From NCBI GenBank assembly GCA_937988865.1, contig CALKHV010000137.1, positions 1 through 18,998 of the forward strand: DNA of 18,998 bases. The letters are read 5' to 3'. Every line of letters starts with the position of its first letter. Within the stretch, counting starts at the first letter, position 1. The notes under the pieces are model-generated. The model was given only the letters and a program-made list of their open reading frames with translations, was not told the origin of the DNA and did no database searches. This document shows positions 1 to 7,546 of the stretch, piece after piece. The stretch is from an uncultured Propionibacteriaceae bacterium. GTDB lineage: Bacteria; Actinomycetota; Actinomycetes; Propionibacteriales; Propionibacteriaceae. Both the position numbers and the translations under genes were made by a program.

Positions 1-1029
1 CGTGACAGCCGACCCTCCGGTGCCGGTTCGTCGCAGGGACGTGGCCGGGATGAGCGTCCTGCTCGCTATGACCGCGATGAGCGTCCCGTCCGCTACGAGC
101 GTGACAGCCGACCCCAAGGCGTTCGAGACGACCGCAGGGTGCCGGAGCCACGTGAGGAGCGCGTCCACCGTGGGCCTGCGCGGCGGGACGACGAGCCGGA
201 CACCCCCACCGACGTCGACACCAAGCTTCTGCCCATTCAGGTAAGGGCCGAGTTGCGTTCGTTGCCGAAGGAATTGGCCGCGACCGTCATGGCACACCTC
301 GTCGCCGCCGGCGAGCTCATCGACGTCGACCCGAAGCTGGCCTACGCCCATGCGGAGGCAGCTCGTCGACGCGCGGCTCGGCTCCCGGTCGTGCGCGAAG
401 CAGCCGCTGAGACGGCCTATGCGGCAGGGGAGTACGCCGCCGCCCTCACCGAGTACCGTGCGCTGCATCGCATGACCGGTGGTGGGGACTACCTGCCGGT
501 GATGGCCGACTGCGAGCGTGCACTCGGGCGTCCGGAAGCCGCGTTGAAGCTGGCGCGGGAGGCGTCCAAGGCGTCCCTCTCACCAGCCCAGACGATTGAA
601 ATGCTGATCGTGCAGGCCGGCGCTCGAGCCGACCTTGGCCAACGCGACGAGGCGGCGCGGCTGCTGCGGGCGGCGATCGAGTCGCGGCGAGGGCCCAAGC
701 CGGGCCAGGCACGTCTCAGGTATGCCTACGCCGATCTCATGCTGGCCGACGGCGACGGTGCGTCCGCCAGGCAGTGGTTCGCGGCTGCCGCCCAGCTCGA
801 TCCTGAGGGCGACCTGGATTCCGACGCACGCCTCGCCGAATTGGACGGTGTCTTCATCGAGGCGGACTTCGACGAGGACGACGATGAGGACGACTCCGTC
901 GAGGACGACGATGGCTCTGACGATGATTCAGAGCCGGTCGGAGCTGACACTCGGGACGACGATGACGAAGAGGAACCGCCTTCCGACGATTCGACCCACG
1001 ATGACACCGATCAGGCTGACGTCCAGTGA
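1..1029 (+). CDS. TPR-like protein with charged low-complexity ends (5' partial)
   Basis: The reading frame is open from the first base, so the start lies upstream of the window. Codons 1-60 encode an Arg/Asp-rich segment with 9-residue repeats of the type RDERPxRYD. From about base 215 a helical region follows with TPR character (AYAAGEYAAALTEYRALHR, then a second helix pair around LGRPEAALKLAREA and a third around LGQRDEAARLLRAAI). From about base 860 the C-terminus is almost entirely Asp, Glu and Ser. It matches the architecture and position of the conserved actinobacterial TPR protein Rv1691, which sits directly before the HAD phosphatase gene. Function is not established; charged tails plus TPRs suggest a protein- or RNA-binding scaffold (inference). 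Its TGA overlaps the next start as GTGA, so the two genes are probably coupled. GTG at 139 is an in-frame start candidate, but the upstream frame is clearly coding. Confidence 0.85.
   Translation, partial: RDSRPSGAGSSQGRGRDERPARYDRDERPVRYERDSRPQGVRDDRRVPEPREERVHRGPARRDDEPDTPTDVDTKLLPIQVRAELRSLPKELAATVMAHLVAAGELIDVDPKLAYAHAEAARRRAARLPVVREAAAETAYAAGEYAAALTEYRALHRMTGGGDYLPVMADCERALGRPEAALKLAREASKASLSPAQTIEMLIVQAGARADLGQRDEAARLLRAAIESRRGPKPGQARLRYAYADLMLADGDGASARQWFAAAAQLDPEGDLDSDARLAELDGVFIEADFDEDDDEDDSVEDDDGSDDDSEPVGADTRDDDDEEEPPSDDSTHDDTDQADVQ
46..126 (+). repeat. 27-bp in-frame tandem repeat (about 3 units)
   Basis: Units at 46-72, 73-99 and a decayed one at 100-126 encode RDERPARYD, RDERPVRYE and RDSRPQGVR. 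The 15-bp string CGTGACAGCCGACCC at 1-15 recurs at 100-114. The repeats keep the reading frame and build the Arg/Asp-rich N-terminal segment of the TPR protein. Confidence 0.7.
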
Positions 1030-2012
1030 GTCTCATTGACGCCTATGACGCCGCGCTCTTTGACCTTGACGGGGTCGTCTACCTCGGGCCGGCCGCAGTT
1101 CCCGGAGCAGCTGACGGCATCCGGGCCCTGCGTCAACACGGGGTGAGGGTCGGGTTTGTCACGAACAATGCTGCGCGTCCACCCGTGGCGGTGGCTGAGC
1201 ATCTCGAGGATCTGGGCGTCCCCGCGGATGTCGTCGACATCGTCACGTCGGCACAAGCGGGTGCGCGGATGCTGGCTGCGCACCTACCGGCAGGTGCGAC
1301 CGTGCTGATTGTCGGCACACCGGCACTGGCGGCGGAAGTGGCGGCGGTCGGTTTGTCGCCCGTCATGGAGGCGAACGACACCCCGGACGCGGTCATCCAG
1401 GGTTATGACCCGACGATGACGTGGCCGAGGCTGGACGCGGCGTGTCGCGCGATCCAGGGTGGCGCACTGTGGTTCGCCACCAATACAGACTCGACGCGTC
1501 CGACCGACAAGGGTCTCGTGCCGGGAGCGGGGGCCCAGATCGCGGCCGTGCAGGTGGCTGTGCGTCCGGAGCCCCTCGTCGCCGGCAAGCCCTACCCACC
1601 GCTGCTGCAGGAGACCGTCCGGAGACTCGGGAGCGGGCGTCCGATCTTCGTGGGGGACCGCATCGACACCGACATCATGGGCGCCAACGCCGTCGGGATG
1701 GACTCGCTGTTCGTCTTCACGGGTGCACACACGAAGGCCGATCTGGTGCTCGTGGACGAATCTGGACGACCGACCCACATCGGGTACGACCTGCGGGCAT
1801 TGATGATGGAGCCCCGGGAGCTCGTGCTGGGCGAAGGATCGGCCAGGTGCCGGGGGCAGGTGGCCACCATCAGCGCAGGCGAAATCTCACTGGCCGCCGT
1901 ACCGACGACGCTCGAGGAGCAGCTCGACGCCTTGTGGGCGGTTCTGGCGCTCGTCTGGCAGCATCCGGGGGTGGATGCGTCCGTCGTGGACCACCTGGAT
2001 CTCGTCCCCTGA
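1026..2012 (+). CDS. HAD-superfamily phosphatase, NagD/subclass IIA type
   Basis: 328 aa. All four HAD motifs are visible: motif I FDLDG (nucleophile D13, D15), motif II VTNNA with T46, motif III lysine K188 in AGKPYP, and motif IV VGDRIDTDI (D211, D215). The large C2 cap between motifs II and III and the early DLDGVVYLG are typical of subclass IIA (NagD, p-nitrophenyl phosphatase). In M. tuberculosis the syntenic Rv1692 is a glycerol-3-phosphate phosphatase, so dephosphorylation of a small phosphorylated metabolite such as glycerol 3-phosphate is the best guess; the substrate cannot be read from sequence. About 80 residues lie beyond motif IV as a C-terminal extension. GTG start overlaps the preceding stop (GTGA). 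The next gene follows after 44 nt and has its own Shine-Dalgarno. Confidence 0.88.
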   Translation: MSLIDAYDAALFDLDGVVYLGPAAVPGAADGIRALRQHGVRVGFVTNNAARPPVAVAEHLEDLGVPADVVDIVTSAQAGARMLAAHLPAGATVLIVGTPALAAEVAAVGLSPVMEANDTPDAVIQGYDPTMTWPRLDAACRAIQGGALWFATNTDSTRPTDKGLVPGAGAQIAAVQVAVRPEPLVAGKPYPPLLQETVRRLGSGRPIFVGDRIDTDIMGANAVGMDSLFVFTGAHTKADLVLVDESGRPTHIGYDLRALMMEPRELVLGEGSARCRGQVATISAGEISLAAVPTTLEEQLDALWAVLALVWQHPGVDASVVDHLDLVP

Positions 2013-2017
2013 CCCGG

Positions 2018-2023
2018 TAGGGT
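2018..2023 (+). promoter_or_regulatory. Possible -10 box for the biotin transporter operon
   Basis: TAGGGT fits the actinobacterial TANNNT -10 consensus in the only gap (2013-2056) between the HAD gene and bioY. A start near 2030 would give a leader of about 27 nt that contains the Shine-Dalgarno AAGGAG (2046-2051), 5 nt before the bioY ATG. I see no good -35 and no recognisable BirA or BioQ operator. Confidence 0.35.
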
Positions 2024-2056
2024 CAACCGCGGAACCGACTCACCCAAGGAGAGCCC

Positions 2057-2653
2057 ATGACCTCGAACCGCACGCCCATGACGGACGTCGCCTTGATCGC
2101 CGTCTTCGCGGCACTCATCGCAGCCGTGACCGTCTGGGTGCCGGGCATCAACGTGCCGGGCAGCACCGTCCCGATCACCCTCCAGACCCTGGCCATCGGC
2201 TTGACCGCCCTCATCCTCGGGCCGTGGCGCGCGTTCGCCGCCACCGCGCTGTACCTTCTCGTCGGTTTCGCCGGGCTGCCCGTGTTCGCAGGTCAGAGCT
2301 CCGGTCTTGGGGTGTTGGCCAAGCCATCGGCCGGCTACTTGCTGAGCTTCCCGCTGTACGCGCTGCTCGTGGGCTTCCTCGCCACCTGGGTCCTGCGTCG
2401 TGGCATGAAGTGGGCCGGGTTCGGCCTGTTCCTGTCAGGCCTCGTCGGCAGTGCGTTGCTCGTCCATCCCCTGGGCATCCTCGGACTCATGGTGAATGCG
2501 AACCTGACATTCGCCCAGGCACTGAAGATCGACATGGTCTTCTGGCCGGGCGACCTCATCAAGACGGCTGTCGCGGCGATCATCGCCGTGGCCGTGCACA
2601 AGGCATTCCCCGTCCTCGCGGTGCGGCGGTATCGCCTCTCCGAAGCCGTGTGA
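2057..2653 (+). CDS. bioY: Biotin ECF transporter substrate-binding S component BioY
   Basis: 198 aa, almost entirely hydrophobic with about six membrane segments: near residues 10-30, 38-72 (two helices with a short turn), 90-112, 120-147 and 155-180. The loop/helix KPSAGYLLSFPL corresponds to the conserved Gly-Tyr-Leu region of the BioY family. BioY captures biotin in the membrane and hands it over when docked to an EcfT/ATPase module. Start chosen at ATG 2057 because AAGGAG sits 5 nt upstream. The stop overlaps the ATPase start (GTGA at 2650-2653), so bioY-bioM-bioN form one coupled operon and a complete dedicated biotin importer. The operon interrupts the usual adjacency of the HAD gene and the small Rv1693-like gene. 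Confidence 0.93.
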   Translation: MTSNRTPMTDVALIAVFAALIAAVTVWVPGINVPGSTVPITLQTLAIGLTALILGPWRAFAATALYLLVGFAGLPVFAGQSSGLGVLAKPSAGYLLSFPLYALLVGFLATWVLRRGMKWAGFGLFLSGLVGSALLVHPLGILGLMVNANLTFAQALKIDMVFWPGDLIKTAVAAIIAVAVHKAFPVLAVRRYRLSEAV

Positions 2654-3354
2654 TCCAGTTCGCGGCCGTCCGGGTCGACGTCCCCGTCTGGGGTGACGCC
2701 GGACGCCAGCACGCGAAAACGTTGCTCGACGGGGTCGACCTGGCCCTGGGCGAGAGACGCATTGCGGTGATCGGAGCCAACGGATCGGGCAAGTCGACGC
2801 TGCTGCGACTGGTCAACGGCCTGTTGATGCCTTCCGCGGGGCGGGTCGTCATCGATGGCCTGGACACGGCCGAGGATGCCCGGGAAGTGCGTCGACGCGT
2901 GGGTTTCGTGTTCACCGATCCCCTGAGCCAACTGGTCATGTCGACGCCCATCGACGACATCGAACTGGGTCTCCGGAAGCGACTGCGCAACAAGGCTGAA
3001 CGCAAGGCGAGAGCGCTGGAGGTTCTCGCTGAGCGAGGGCTGGCCCACTTGGCGAACCAGAGCATCTACGACCTCTCGGGCGGCGAGCGGCAACTCGTGA
3101 GCCTCGCCAGCGTCCTCGCTGTGGAACCGTCGATCGTCGTCGCCGACGAGCCCACCACACTCCTTGACCTGCGCAACCGGCAGGAGGTCTGCCGGGCTCT
3201 GCTCGCGCTGCCCCAGCAGTTGGTCTACGCGACCCACGACCTCGACTTCGCGTCCATGGCCGACCGTTGCATCGTGGTCGACCAGGGTCGCGTGGTGGCT
3301 GACGGAAGCCCCGGTGACGCCGTGGCGCACTACCGGACGTTGATGGTGGCATGA
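2650..3354 (+). CDS. bioM: Biotin ECF transporter ATPase BioM
   Basis: 234 aa, one ABC ATPase domain of the CbiO/EcfA family. Walker A GANGSGKST is at residues 42-50, the Q-loop region FTDPLSQLV around 88-96, the ABC signature LSGGERQ at 142-148, Walker B IVVADEPTT at 162-170 with catalytic E167, and the H-loop ATHDLDF with H196. It hydrolyses ATP to drive biotin uptake together with BioN and BioY at the cytoplasmic membrane. The GTG at 2650 is chosen because it overlaps the bioY stop and gives the normal length for this family; an open frame extends upstream within bioY but is non-coding there. The 3' end overlaps bioN by ATGA. Only one ATPase gene is present, as in dedicated BioMNY systems. 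Confidence 0.93.
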   Translation: MIQFAAVRVDVPVWGDAGRQHAKTLLDGVDLALGERRIAVIGANGSGKSTLLRLVNGLLMPSAGRVVIDGLDTAEDAREVRRRVGFVFTDPLSQLVMSTPIDDIELGLRKRLRNKAERKARALEVLAERGLAHLANQSIYDLSGGERQLVSLASVLAVEPSIVVADEPTTLLDLRNRQEVCRALLALPQQLVYATHDLDFASMADRCIVVDQGRVVADGSPGDAVAHYRTLMVA

Positions 3355-3968
3355 GCGCCCACGACCAGCTCTTCGGGAGCTACATTCCCACTGGTTCGTG
3401 GGTCCACAGGCTGCCTGTGTGGAGCAAGTACCTTCTGGTCTTCGCAGGGACGATCCCCAGTCTCCTCGCTCGGCAGTGGTGGTTGGCCCTCGTCGTTCTC
3501 GCCGTGGCGTGCGCGGTGCTCCTCGCGTCCCGGATCCCGCCGCGGGTGTCGCTGCGACTCGGACGAGGCTTCCTCGTGCTCCTCGCCGTGCTCGTCGGCT
3601 ACCAGGCGATCATCGGTCAGTTGCTCGTCGGTGTCACGCTCGCGACCAACCTCGTGGCCTGCCTTCTGCTCAGCCGAGTGCTCACCATGACCACGCCCGC
3701 CAACGATCTGGTGGACGCCCTGGTCTCTGCCGCGCGTCCGCTCGACCGGGTCGGCCTGAGCTCGGAGCGGTTCGGACTGGCGGTGGCGCTCATGCTCCGG
3801 AGCATCCCCTATCTGGTCGACCTGTTCGCCGACGTCCGAACGGCCGCCCGTGCGAGGGGGCTTGAGCGCAACTGGTTCGCCCTCGTCACCCCGGTCATCG
3901 TGGGTGCGGTTGCCTATGCCCAGCGCACCGGTGAGGCCCTCGCGGCCCGTGGGCTCGGGGACGACTGA
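3351..3968 (+). CDS. bioN: Biotin ECF transporter transmembrane component BioN (EcfT)
   Basis: 205 aa. Hydrophobic segments lie near residues 22-52, 60-92 and 96-115, and a final one near 180-195, with a long cytoplasmic helical region between. That region carries the coupling motif AARARGLERN (Ala-Arg-Gly), which inserts into the grooves of the ATPase in EcfT proteins. BioN links ATP hydrolysis by BioM to reorientation of BioY. Start ATG 3351 overlaps the bioM stop. It is the last gene of the biotin operon; the next start follows 17 nt after the stop and has its own possible promoter. Confidence 0.9.
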   Translation: MSAHDQLFGSYIPTGSWVHRLPVWSKYLLVFAGTIPSLLARQWWLALVVLAVACAVLLASRIPPRVSLRLGRGFLVLLAVLVGYQAIIGQLLVGVTLATNLVACLLLSRVLTMTTPANDLVDALVSAARPLDRVGLSSERFGLAVALMLRSIPYLVDLFADVRTAARARGLERNWFALVTPVIVGAVAYAQRTGEALAARGLGDD

Positions 3969-3973
3969 ACCGG

Positions 3974-3979
3974 TAGCGT
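3974..3979 (+). promoter_or_regulatory. -10-like box for a leaderless transcript (Rv1693-like gene)
   Basis: TAGCGT is followed by 6 nt (GTTCCC) and then the ATG at 3986. There is no Shine-Dalgarno in between, so transcription would start at or next to the A of the ATG. No clear -35 is visible. Confidence 0.45.
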
Positions 3980-3985
3980 GTTCCC

Positions 3986-4195
3986 ATGACCGAGCCCGCT
4001 CCTCCGGAGGTCCGCCCTCGACCGGTGACGGGCAATGCCGTGATCGACGCGGCCCTGATCGAACTCGGGACACTGGCCGACATTCCCCTCGCCGACCATC
4101 ACGACCGGCTCGCGGCCGTGCAGGATGTGCTCGCCGGCGTCCTGGAGTCATCGCGCGAGGCGGTGCAGACCCCGATCCCCGGTGTGCCCCGGTGA
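3986..4195 (+). CDS. Small conserved protein, Rv1693-like
   Basis: 69 aa, Pro-rich N-terminus (about residues 1-16), then a helical part with VIDAALIELGTLADIPLADH and HDRLAAVQDVLAGVLESS. Small uncharacterised proteins with this type of helix pair sit just upstream of tlyA in many actinobacteria (Rv1693 in M. tuberculosis). No catalytic motif is seen and the function is unknown. The stop overlaps the tlyA start (GTGA), implying coupled translation with tlyA. The start has no Shine-Dalgarno but a TANNNT box 6 nt upstream, suggesting leaderless translation. Confidence 0.8.
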   Translation: MTEPAPPEVRPRPVTGNAVIDAALIELGTLADIPLADHHDRLAAVQDVLAGVLESSREAVQTPIPGVPR

Positions 4196-4923
4196 GGCTC
4201 GATGTCGCACTTGCCCGTCGTGGACTGGTTCGATCGCGAAGCCAGGCGCGTGCCCTGATCGACGCAGGGTGCGTCCGGGTCGGGGAGCAGGTGGTGAGGA
4301 AGGCGGCCTTCGAGGTCGAGGAGGCGTCCGATCTTTCAGTGGAGGCCGACGATTGGGTCTCGCGCGCGGCCCACAAGCTCATCGGCGCGCTCGACCAGTC
4401 GGGGTTGTCGGTGCCGCCGCGCGTACTGGACGCCGGGGCGTCCACCGGAGGGTTCACCCAGGTGCTCCTCCACCGAGGTGCACGACGCGTCTACGCCTTC
4501 GATGTCGGCCACGACCAGTTGGTGCCCCTTCTGCGCGACGACCCGCGCGTGGTCGTGCGGGAAGGTCTCAACATCCGTGATCTGGTGCTCGCCGACGTGG
4601 AGGGTGAACCCGTGGACCTCGTGGTGGCGGACGTGTCCTTCATCTCGCTCACCCTGTTGCTGGGGCCGCTGTTCGCGGTGCTGTCGCGCGAGGGGGTCGC
4701 GTTGCTGATGGTCAAGCCGCAGTTCGAGGTTGGACGCGAGGGTCTGGGCAGTGGGGGAGTGGTGCGCGACGAGGGATCCAGGCTGGCCGCTGTGCAGGCA
4801 GTGATCGCCTCGGCGTCCGCCCTGGGGTGGCGACCGACGTGGCAGGCACCCAGTCAACTGCCCGGACCCGCCGGGAACCGGGAGTACTTTGTCGCCCTCA
4901 GATTTGTCGGGGCCGACGGATAG
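4192..4923 (+). CDS. tlyA: TlyA family 16S/23S rRNA 2'-O-methyltransferase
   Basis: 243 aa. An N-terminal S4 RNA-binding domain (residues 1-58, RLDVALARRGLVRSRSQA) precedes an FtsJ/RrmJ-like methyltransferase domain. The SAM-binding motif is LDAGASTGGF (79-88). The 2'-O-methyltransferase tetrad appears as K62 (AHKL), D147 (VVADVSF), K175 (MVKPQFE) and E231 (REYFV), at a constant offset from the residues described for M. tuberculosis TlyA. TlyA methylates C1409 of 16S and C1920 of 23S rRNA, which underlies susceptibility to capreomycin and viomycin. The complete S4 domain suggests the long TlyA-II form that modifies both subunits. GTG 4192 overlaps the upstream stop. Its stop codon TAG is also the first half of a -10-like box for nadK. 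Confidence 0.93.
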   Translation: MRLDVALARRGLVRSRSQARALIDAGCVRVGEQVVRKAAFEVEEASDLSVEADDWVSRAAHKLIGALDQSGLSVPPRVLDAGASTGGFTQVLLHRGARRVYAFDVGHDQLVPLLRDDPRVVVREGLNIRDLVLADVEGEPVDLVVADVSFISLTLLLGPLFAVLSREGVALLMVKPQFEVGREGLGSGGVVRDEGSRLAAVQAVIASASALGWRPTWQAPSQLPGPAGNREYFVALRFVGADG

Positions 4924-4926
4924 GCT
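4921..4926 (+). promoter_or_regulatory. -10-like box for a leaderless nadK transcript
   Basis: TAGGCT begins with the tlyA stop codon. After 7 nt comes the GTG of nadK at 4934. There is no Shine-Dalgarno at normal distance and no clear -35. Spacing fits transcription starting at the GTG. Confidence 0.45.
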
Positions 4927-4933
4927 GAGGCGC

Positions 4934-5839
4934 GTGACCGACAGCCCACGCGTGATCTCGGTGTTCACCCACCCTTCCCGGCCCGAGGCCGTGCAGGCTG
5001 CCCGCGACTTCATCGCCGGCCTGGCGTCCGAGGGGATCGCCTGCCGCGTCACTCCCGAATTGCTCGACGACTTCCGTGCCGGCGTGCCGCAGGCCGACAT
5101 CGACGTGATGTCACCGGGCCAGGCGGACGTCGAGTTGGTCGTGGTCTTCGGTGGGGACGGGTCGATCCTCCGGGCGGCGGAGTGGGCGCACCCGCTGTGC
5201 GTCCCGCTGTTGGGGGTCAACCTCGGTCACGTCGGTTTCCTCGCAGAACTCGAGTCGTCCCAGATGCACAACCTGGTTGAGCATGTGGTCCAACGCAGCT
5301 ACCAGGTCGAACGCCGCCTGACCCTGCAGGTCACGGTCAGCGACTTCGACGGAAACGTGCTGTGGGAGTCGTTCGCCGTCAATGAGGTCTCGCTGGAGAA
5401 GACGGCGCGGGAGCGCATGCTCGAAATCCTGTGCGTCATCGACGGGCGTCCGCTGTCGCAATGGAGCTGCGACGGGGTGCTGGTGTCGACGCCATCGGGC
5501 TCGACAGCGTATGCGTTCTCGGCCGGGGGGCCGGTCATGTGGCCCGACCTGGAGGCCATCGAGGTCGTCACCCTGAGCGCCCACGCCCTGTTCGTACGTC
5601 CGCTGGTGCTCAGCCCCCGGTCACGGGTGGAACTCGACCTCGTGCCCACGCGCCAAGCACTGGGCGTCGTCTGGTGTGACGGCCGACGCACCACCGACGT
5701 GGGACCGGGCCAGCGGGTGACGGTTGATCGCAGTGAGCACGACCTCCTGATCGCACGCTTGTCGGAGCAGCCCTTCACCACTCGACTGGTCAAGAAGTTC
5801 GGGCTGCGCATCGAGGGATGGCGGGCGGTGCAGCACTGA
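4934..5839 (+). CDS. nadK: NAD kinase
   Basis: 301 aa. It phosphorylates NAD to NADP. The NAD-kinase signature GGDGS is at residues 73-77 with following GVNLGHVGFLAE; the NE motif is in FAVNEVSLEK; the glycine-rich substrate loop is DGVLVSTPSGSTAYAFSAGG. Length is normal for actinobacterial NadK. GTG 4934 is chosen because it places the conserved RVISVFTHPSR strand at the N-terminus and lies 10 nt after the tlyA stop; an ATG at 4889 would lie inside tlyA. The stop TGA shares its last base with the recN ATG (TGATG), so recN is translationally coupled. The order tlyA-nadK-recN is conserved in actinobacteria. Confidence 0.94.
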   Translation: MTDSPRVISVFTHPSRPEAVQAARDFIAGLASEGIACRVTPELLDDFRAGVPQADIDVMSPGQADVELVVVFGGDGSILRAAEWAHPLCVPLLGVNLGHVGFLAELESSQMHNLVEHVVQRSYQVERRLTLQVTVSDFDGNVLWESFAVNEVSLEKTARERMLEILCVIDGRPLSQWSCDGVLVSTPSGSTAYAFSAGGPVMWPDLEAIEVVTLSAHALFVRPLVLSPRSRVELDLVPTRQALGVVWCDGRRTTDVGPGQRVTVDRSEHDLLIARLSEQPFTTRLVKKFGLRIEGWRAVQH

Positions 5840-7524
5840 TGTTGGCCGAACTCCGCATCGCGGGGCTGGGTGTCATCGCCGAGACCAGCGTCGACTTCGC
5901 CCCCGGCATGACGGCGCTGACGGGAGAGACCGGCGCCGGGAAGACGATGGTCGTCACGTCGCTGGGCATGCTGCTGGGTGGTCGATCGGACGCCGGTACG
6001 GTGCGCCAGGGTTCGGCCCGTGCAGTCGTCGAGGGACGGTTCCTCGACATCGAAGCCGTGACAGCACTCGTCGACGACATCGGCGGTGCCCTCGAGGAGG
6101 ATGAACTACTGGTCGGGCGACACGTCGCCGCCTCGGGTCGGTCGCGTGCCTTCGTCGGCGGTGCACAGGTGACGGTGTCGCAACTGCGTGAGGTCACGGG
6201 AGAACTCGTGACGATCCACGGGCAGTCGGAGCAGGTGCGACTCGGCACGCCAGAACGACAACGCGAGGTGCTGGACCGCGCCGGTGGTCCTGACCTCGCT
6301 CGCCTCCTGGGCGAGTACCGGGAGAACTTCGCCCGCAGACGGGCACTGGCGTCCGAGGTGGCCGACCTTCGTGACCGCACCCAGGAGCGGGCCCGGGAGG
6401 CAGACCTGCTGACGTTCGGGCTCTCCGAGATCTCCACGGTGGCGCCTCAACCCGGGGAGGATGCGGCGCTCGCAGTGGAGGCCGGACGACTCCAGTCGCT
6501 CGACGACCTCAGGGTGGCGGCGCACCAGGCGTCCGCCGCGCTGGTGGGCTCGGACGACATCGACCAACCCGGGGCCATGGGTCTGCTCGTCGTCGCCCGG
6601 AAGGGGCTCGAACAGGCGGCCCGGGTGGACCCGTCCGCCGCCGCGCTCGTGGAACAGGCCCGGCAGGCCAGTTACCTCGTGGATGATCTCGCCGCGAGTA
6701 CTTCGTCGTACCTGGCGGATCTGGAGGCTGATCCGTTGCGGCTGGAGGCGATCGCCGCCCGGCGGCATGCGTTGGCGGGTCTCACCCGTAAGTACGGCCA
6801 GACGGTCGATGACGTCCTCTCCTGGGCCGAGGCCGCTGCGGCGAGGCTGACCGACCTTCAAGGTGGGGACGAGCGCATCGCGGGGGCCGTGGCCGAGCTG
6901 GCGGCCCTCGACGCGACGCTGGCTGCGAGTGCGTCCAGGATCACCGGGATCCGGACGCAGGCGGCGACGCGCCTCGCGTCCGCCGTTCGTGCCGAACTGG
7001 CGGCGCTCGCGATGCCCCACGCCCAGCTGACCTTTGAGCTTCAGCCGTTGCCCGAGATCGGCGCACATGGTGCCGAGCAGGTGGTCGCCATGTTCAGCGC
7101 CAACCCCGGCTCTGCACCGGCGCCGCTGGCGAAGGTGGCCTCGGGTGGCGAGTTGTCCCGCGTCCGGTTGGCACTCGAGGTCGTGCTGGCCGATGTCGAA
7201 CCCGGCCAGACGTTCGTCTTCGACGAGGTGGACGCCGGTGTCGGCGGCGCCGTGGCCGTCGAAGTCGGACGCCGGCTTGCGCGGCTCGCGCGCGTCTCGC
7301 AGGTCATCGTGGTGACGCACCTCGCCCAGGTCGCGGCCTTTGCGGACTCGCACCTGGTGATCACCAAGGCGTCCACGGGTGAAGTGACGACCTCGGACGT
7401 CCGCGCGCTCGATGCTGACGAGCGACTCGCTGAGCTGGCGCGGATGATGGGCGGGTTGGAGACCAGCGAGTCGGCCCTGGCGCACGCGTCCGAACTGCTG
7501 GCCGCCGCGTCCACCGAGGCCTGA
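5839..7524 (+). CDS. recN: DNA repair protein RecN
   Basis: 561 aa, an SMC-like ATPase that acts on DNA ends in double-strand-break repair and recombination. Walker A GETGAGKT is at residues 29-36; a central coiled-coil-like region rich in Ala, Leu, Arg and Glu runs roughly from 155 to 370; the C-terminal head has the signature ASGGELSRVRLALEVVL, then Walker B TFVFDEVDAGVGG and the H-loop VVTHLAQVAAFAD. Start at ATG 5839 (overlapping the nadK stop) fits the family N-terminus MLAELRIAGLGVI; an upstream GTG/ATG at 5818 would add seven unlike residues. Length is near the usual 550-590 aa. Seven of its twelve Ala-Ser pairs are encoded GCG-TCC (see findings). Confidence 0.95.
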   Translation: MLAELRIAGLGVIAETSVDFAPGMTALTGETGAGKTMVVTSLGMLLGGRSDAGTVRQGSARAVVEGRFLDIEAVTALVDDIGGALEEDELLVGRHVAASGRSRAFVGGAQVTVSQLREVTGELVTIHGQSEQVRLGTPERQREVLDRAGGPDLARLLGEYRENFARRRALASEVADLRDRTQERAREADLLTFGLSEISTVAPQPGEDAALAVEAGRLQSLDDLRVAAHQASAALVGSDDIDQPGAMGLLVVARKGLEQAARVDPSAAALVEQARQASYLVDDLAASTSSYLADLEADPLRLEAIAARRHALAGLTRKYGQTVDDVLSWAEAAAARLTDLQGGDERIAGAVAELAALDATLAASASRITGIRTQAATRLASAVRAELAALAMPHAQLTFELQPLPEIGAHGAEQVVAMFSANPGSAPAPLAKVASGGELSRVRLALEVVLADVEPGQTFVFDEVDAGVGGAVAVEVGRRLARLARVSQVIVVTHLAQVAAFADSHLVITKASTGEVTTSDVRALDADERLAELARMMGGLETSESALAHASELLAAASTEA

Positions 7525-7546
7525 TTGCCGGGTTCCGTCGGATGGG

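Noticed and set aside
2..244. Short ORF at the left edge in another frame
   Set aside because: The overlapping frame from base 1 encodes the repeat-rich N-terminal part of the TPR protein and runs on into it; the other frame stops at 244 and shows no coding character.
6106..7485. Long minus-strand frame opposite recN
   Set aside because: Shadow of the GC-rich recN codons, no domain and no start signal.
7525..7546. Terminator between convergent recN and ligC
   Set aside because: The 22-nt gap has no stable GC stem followed by a T-run on either strand.
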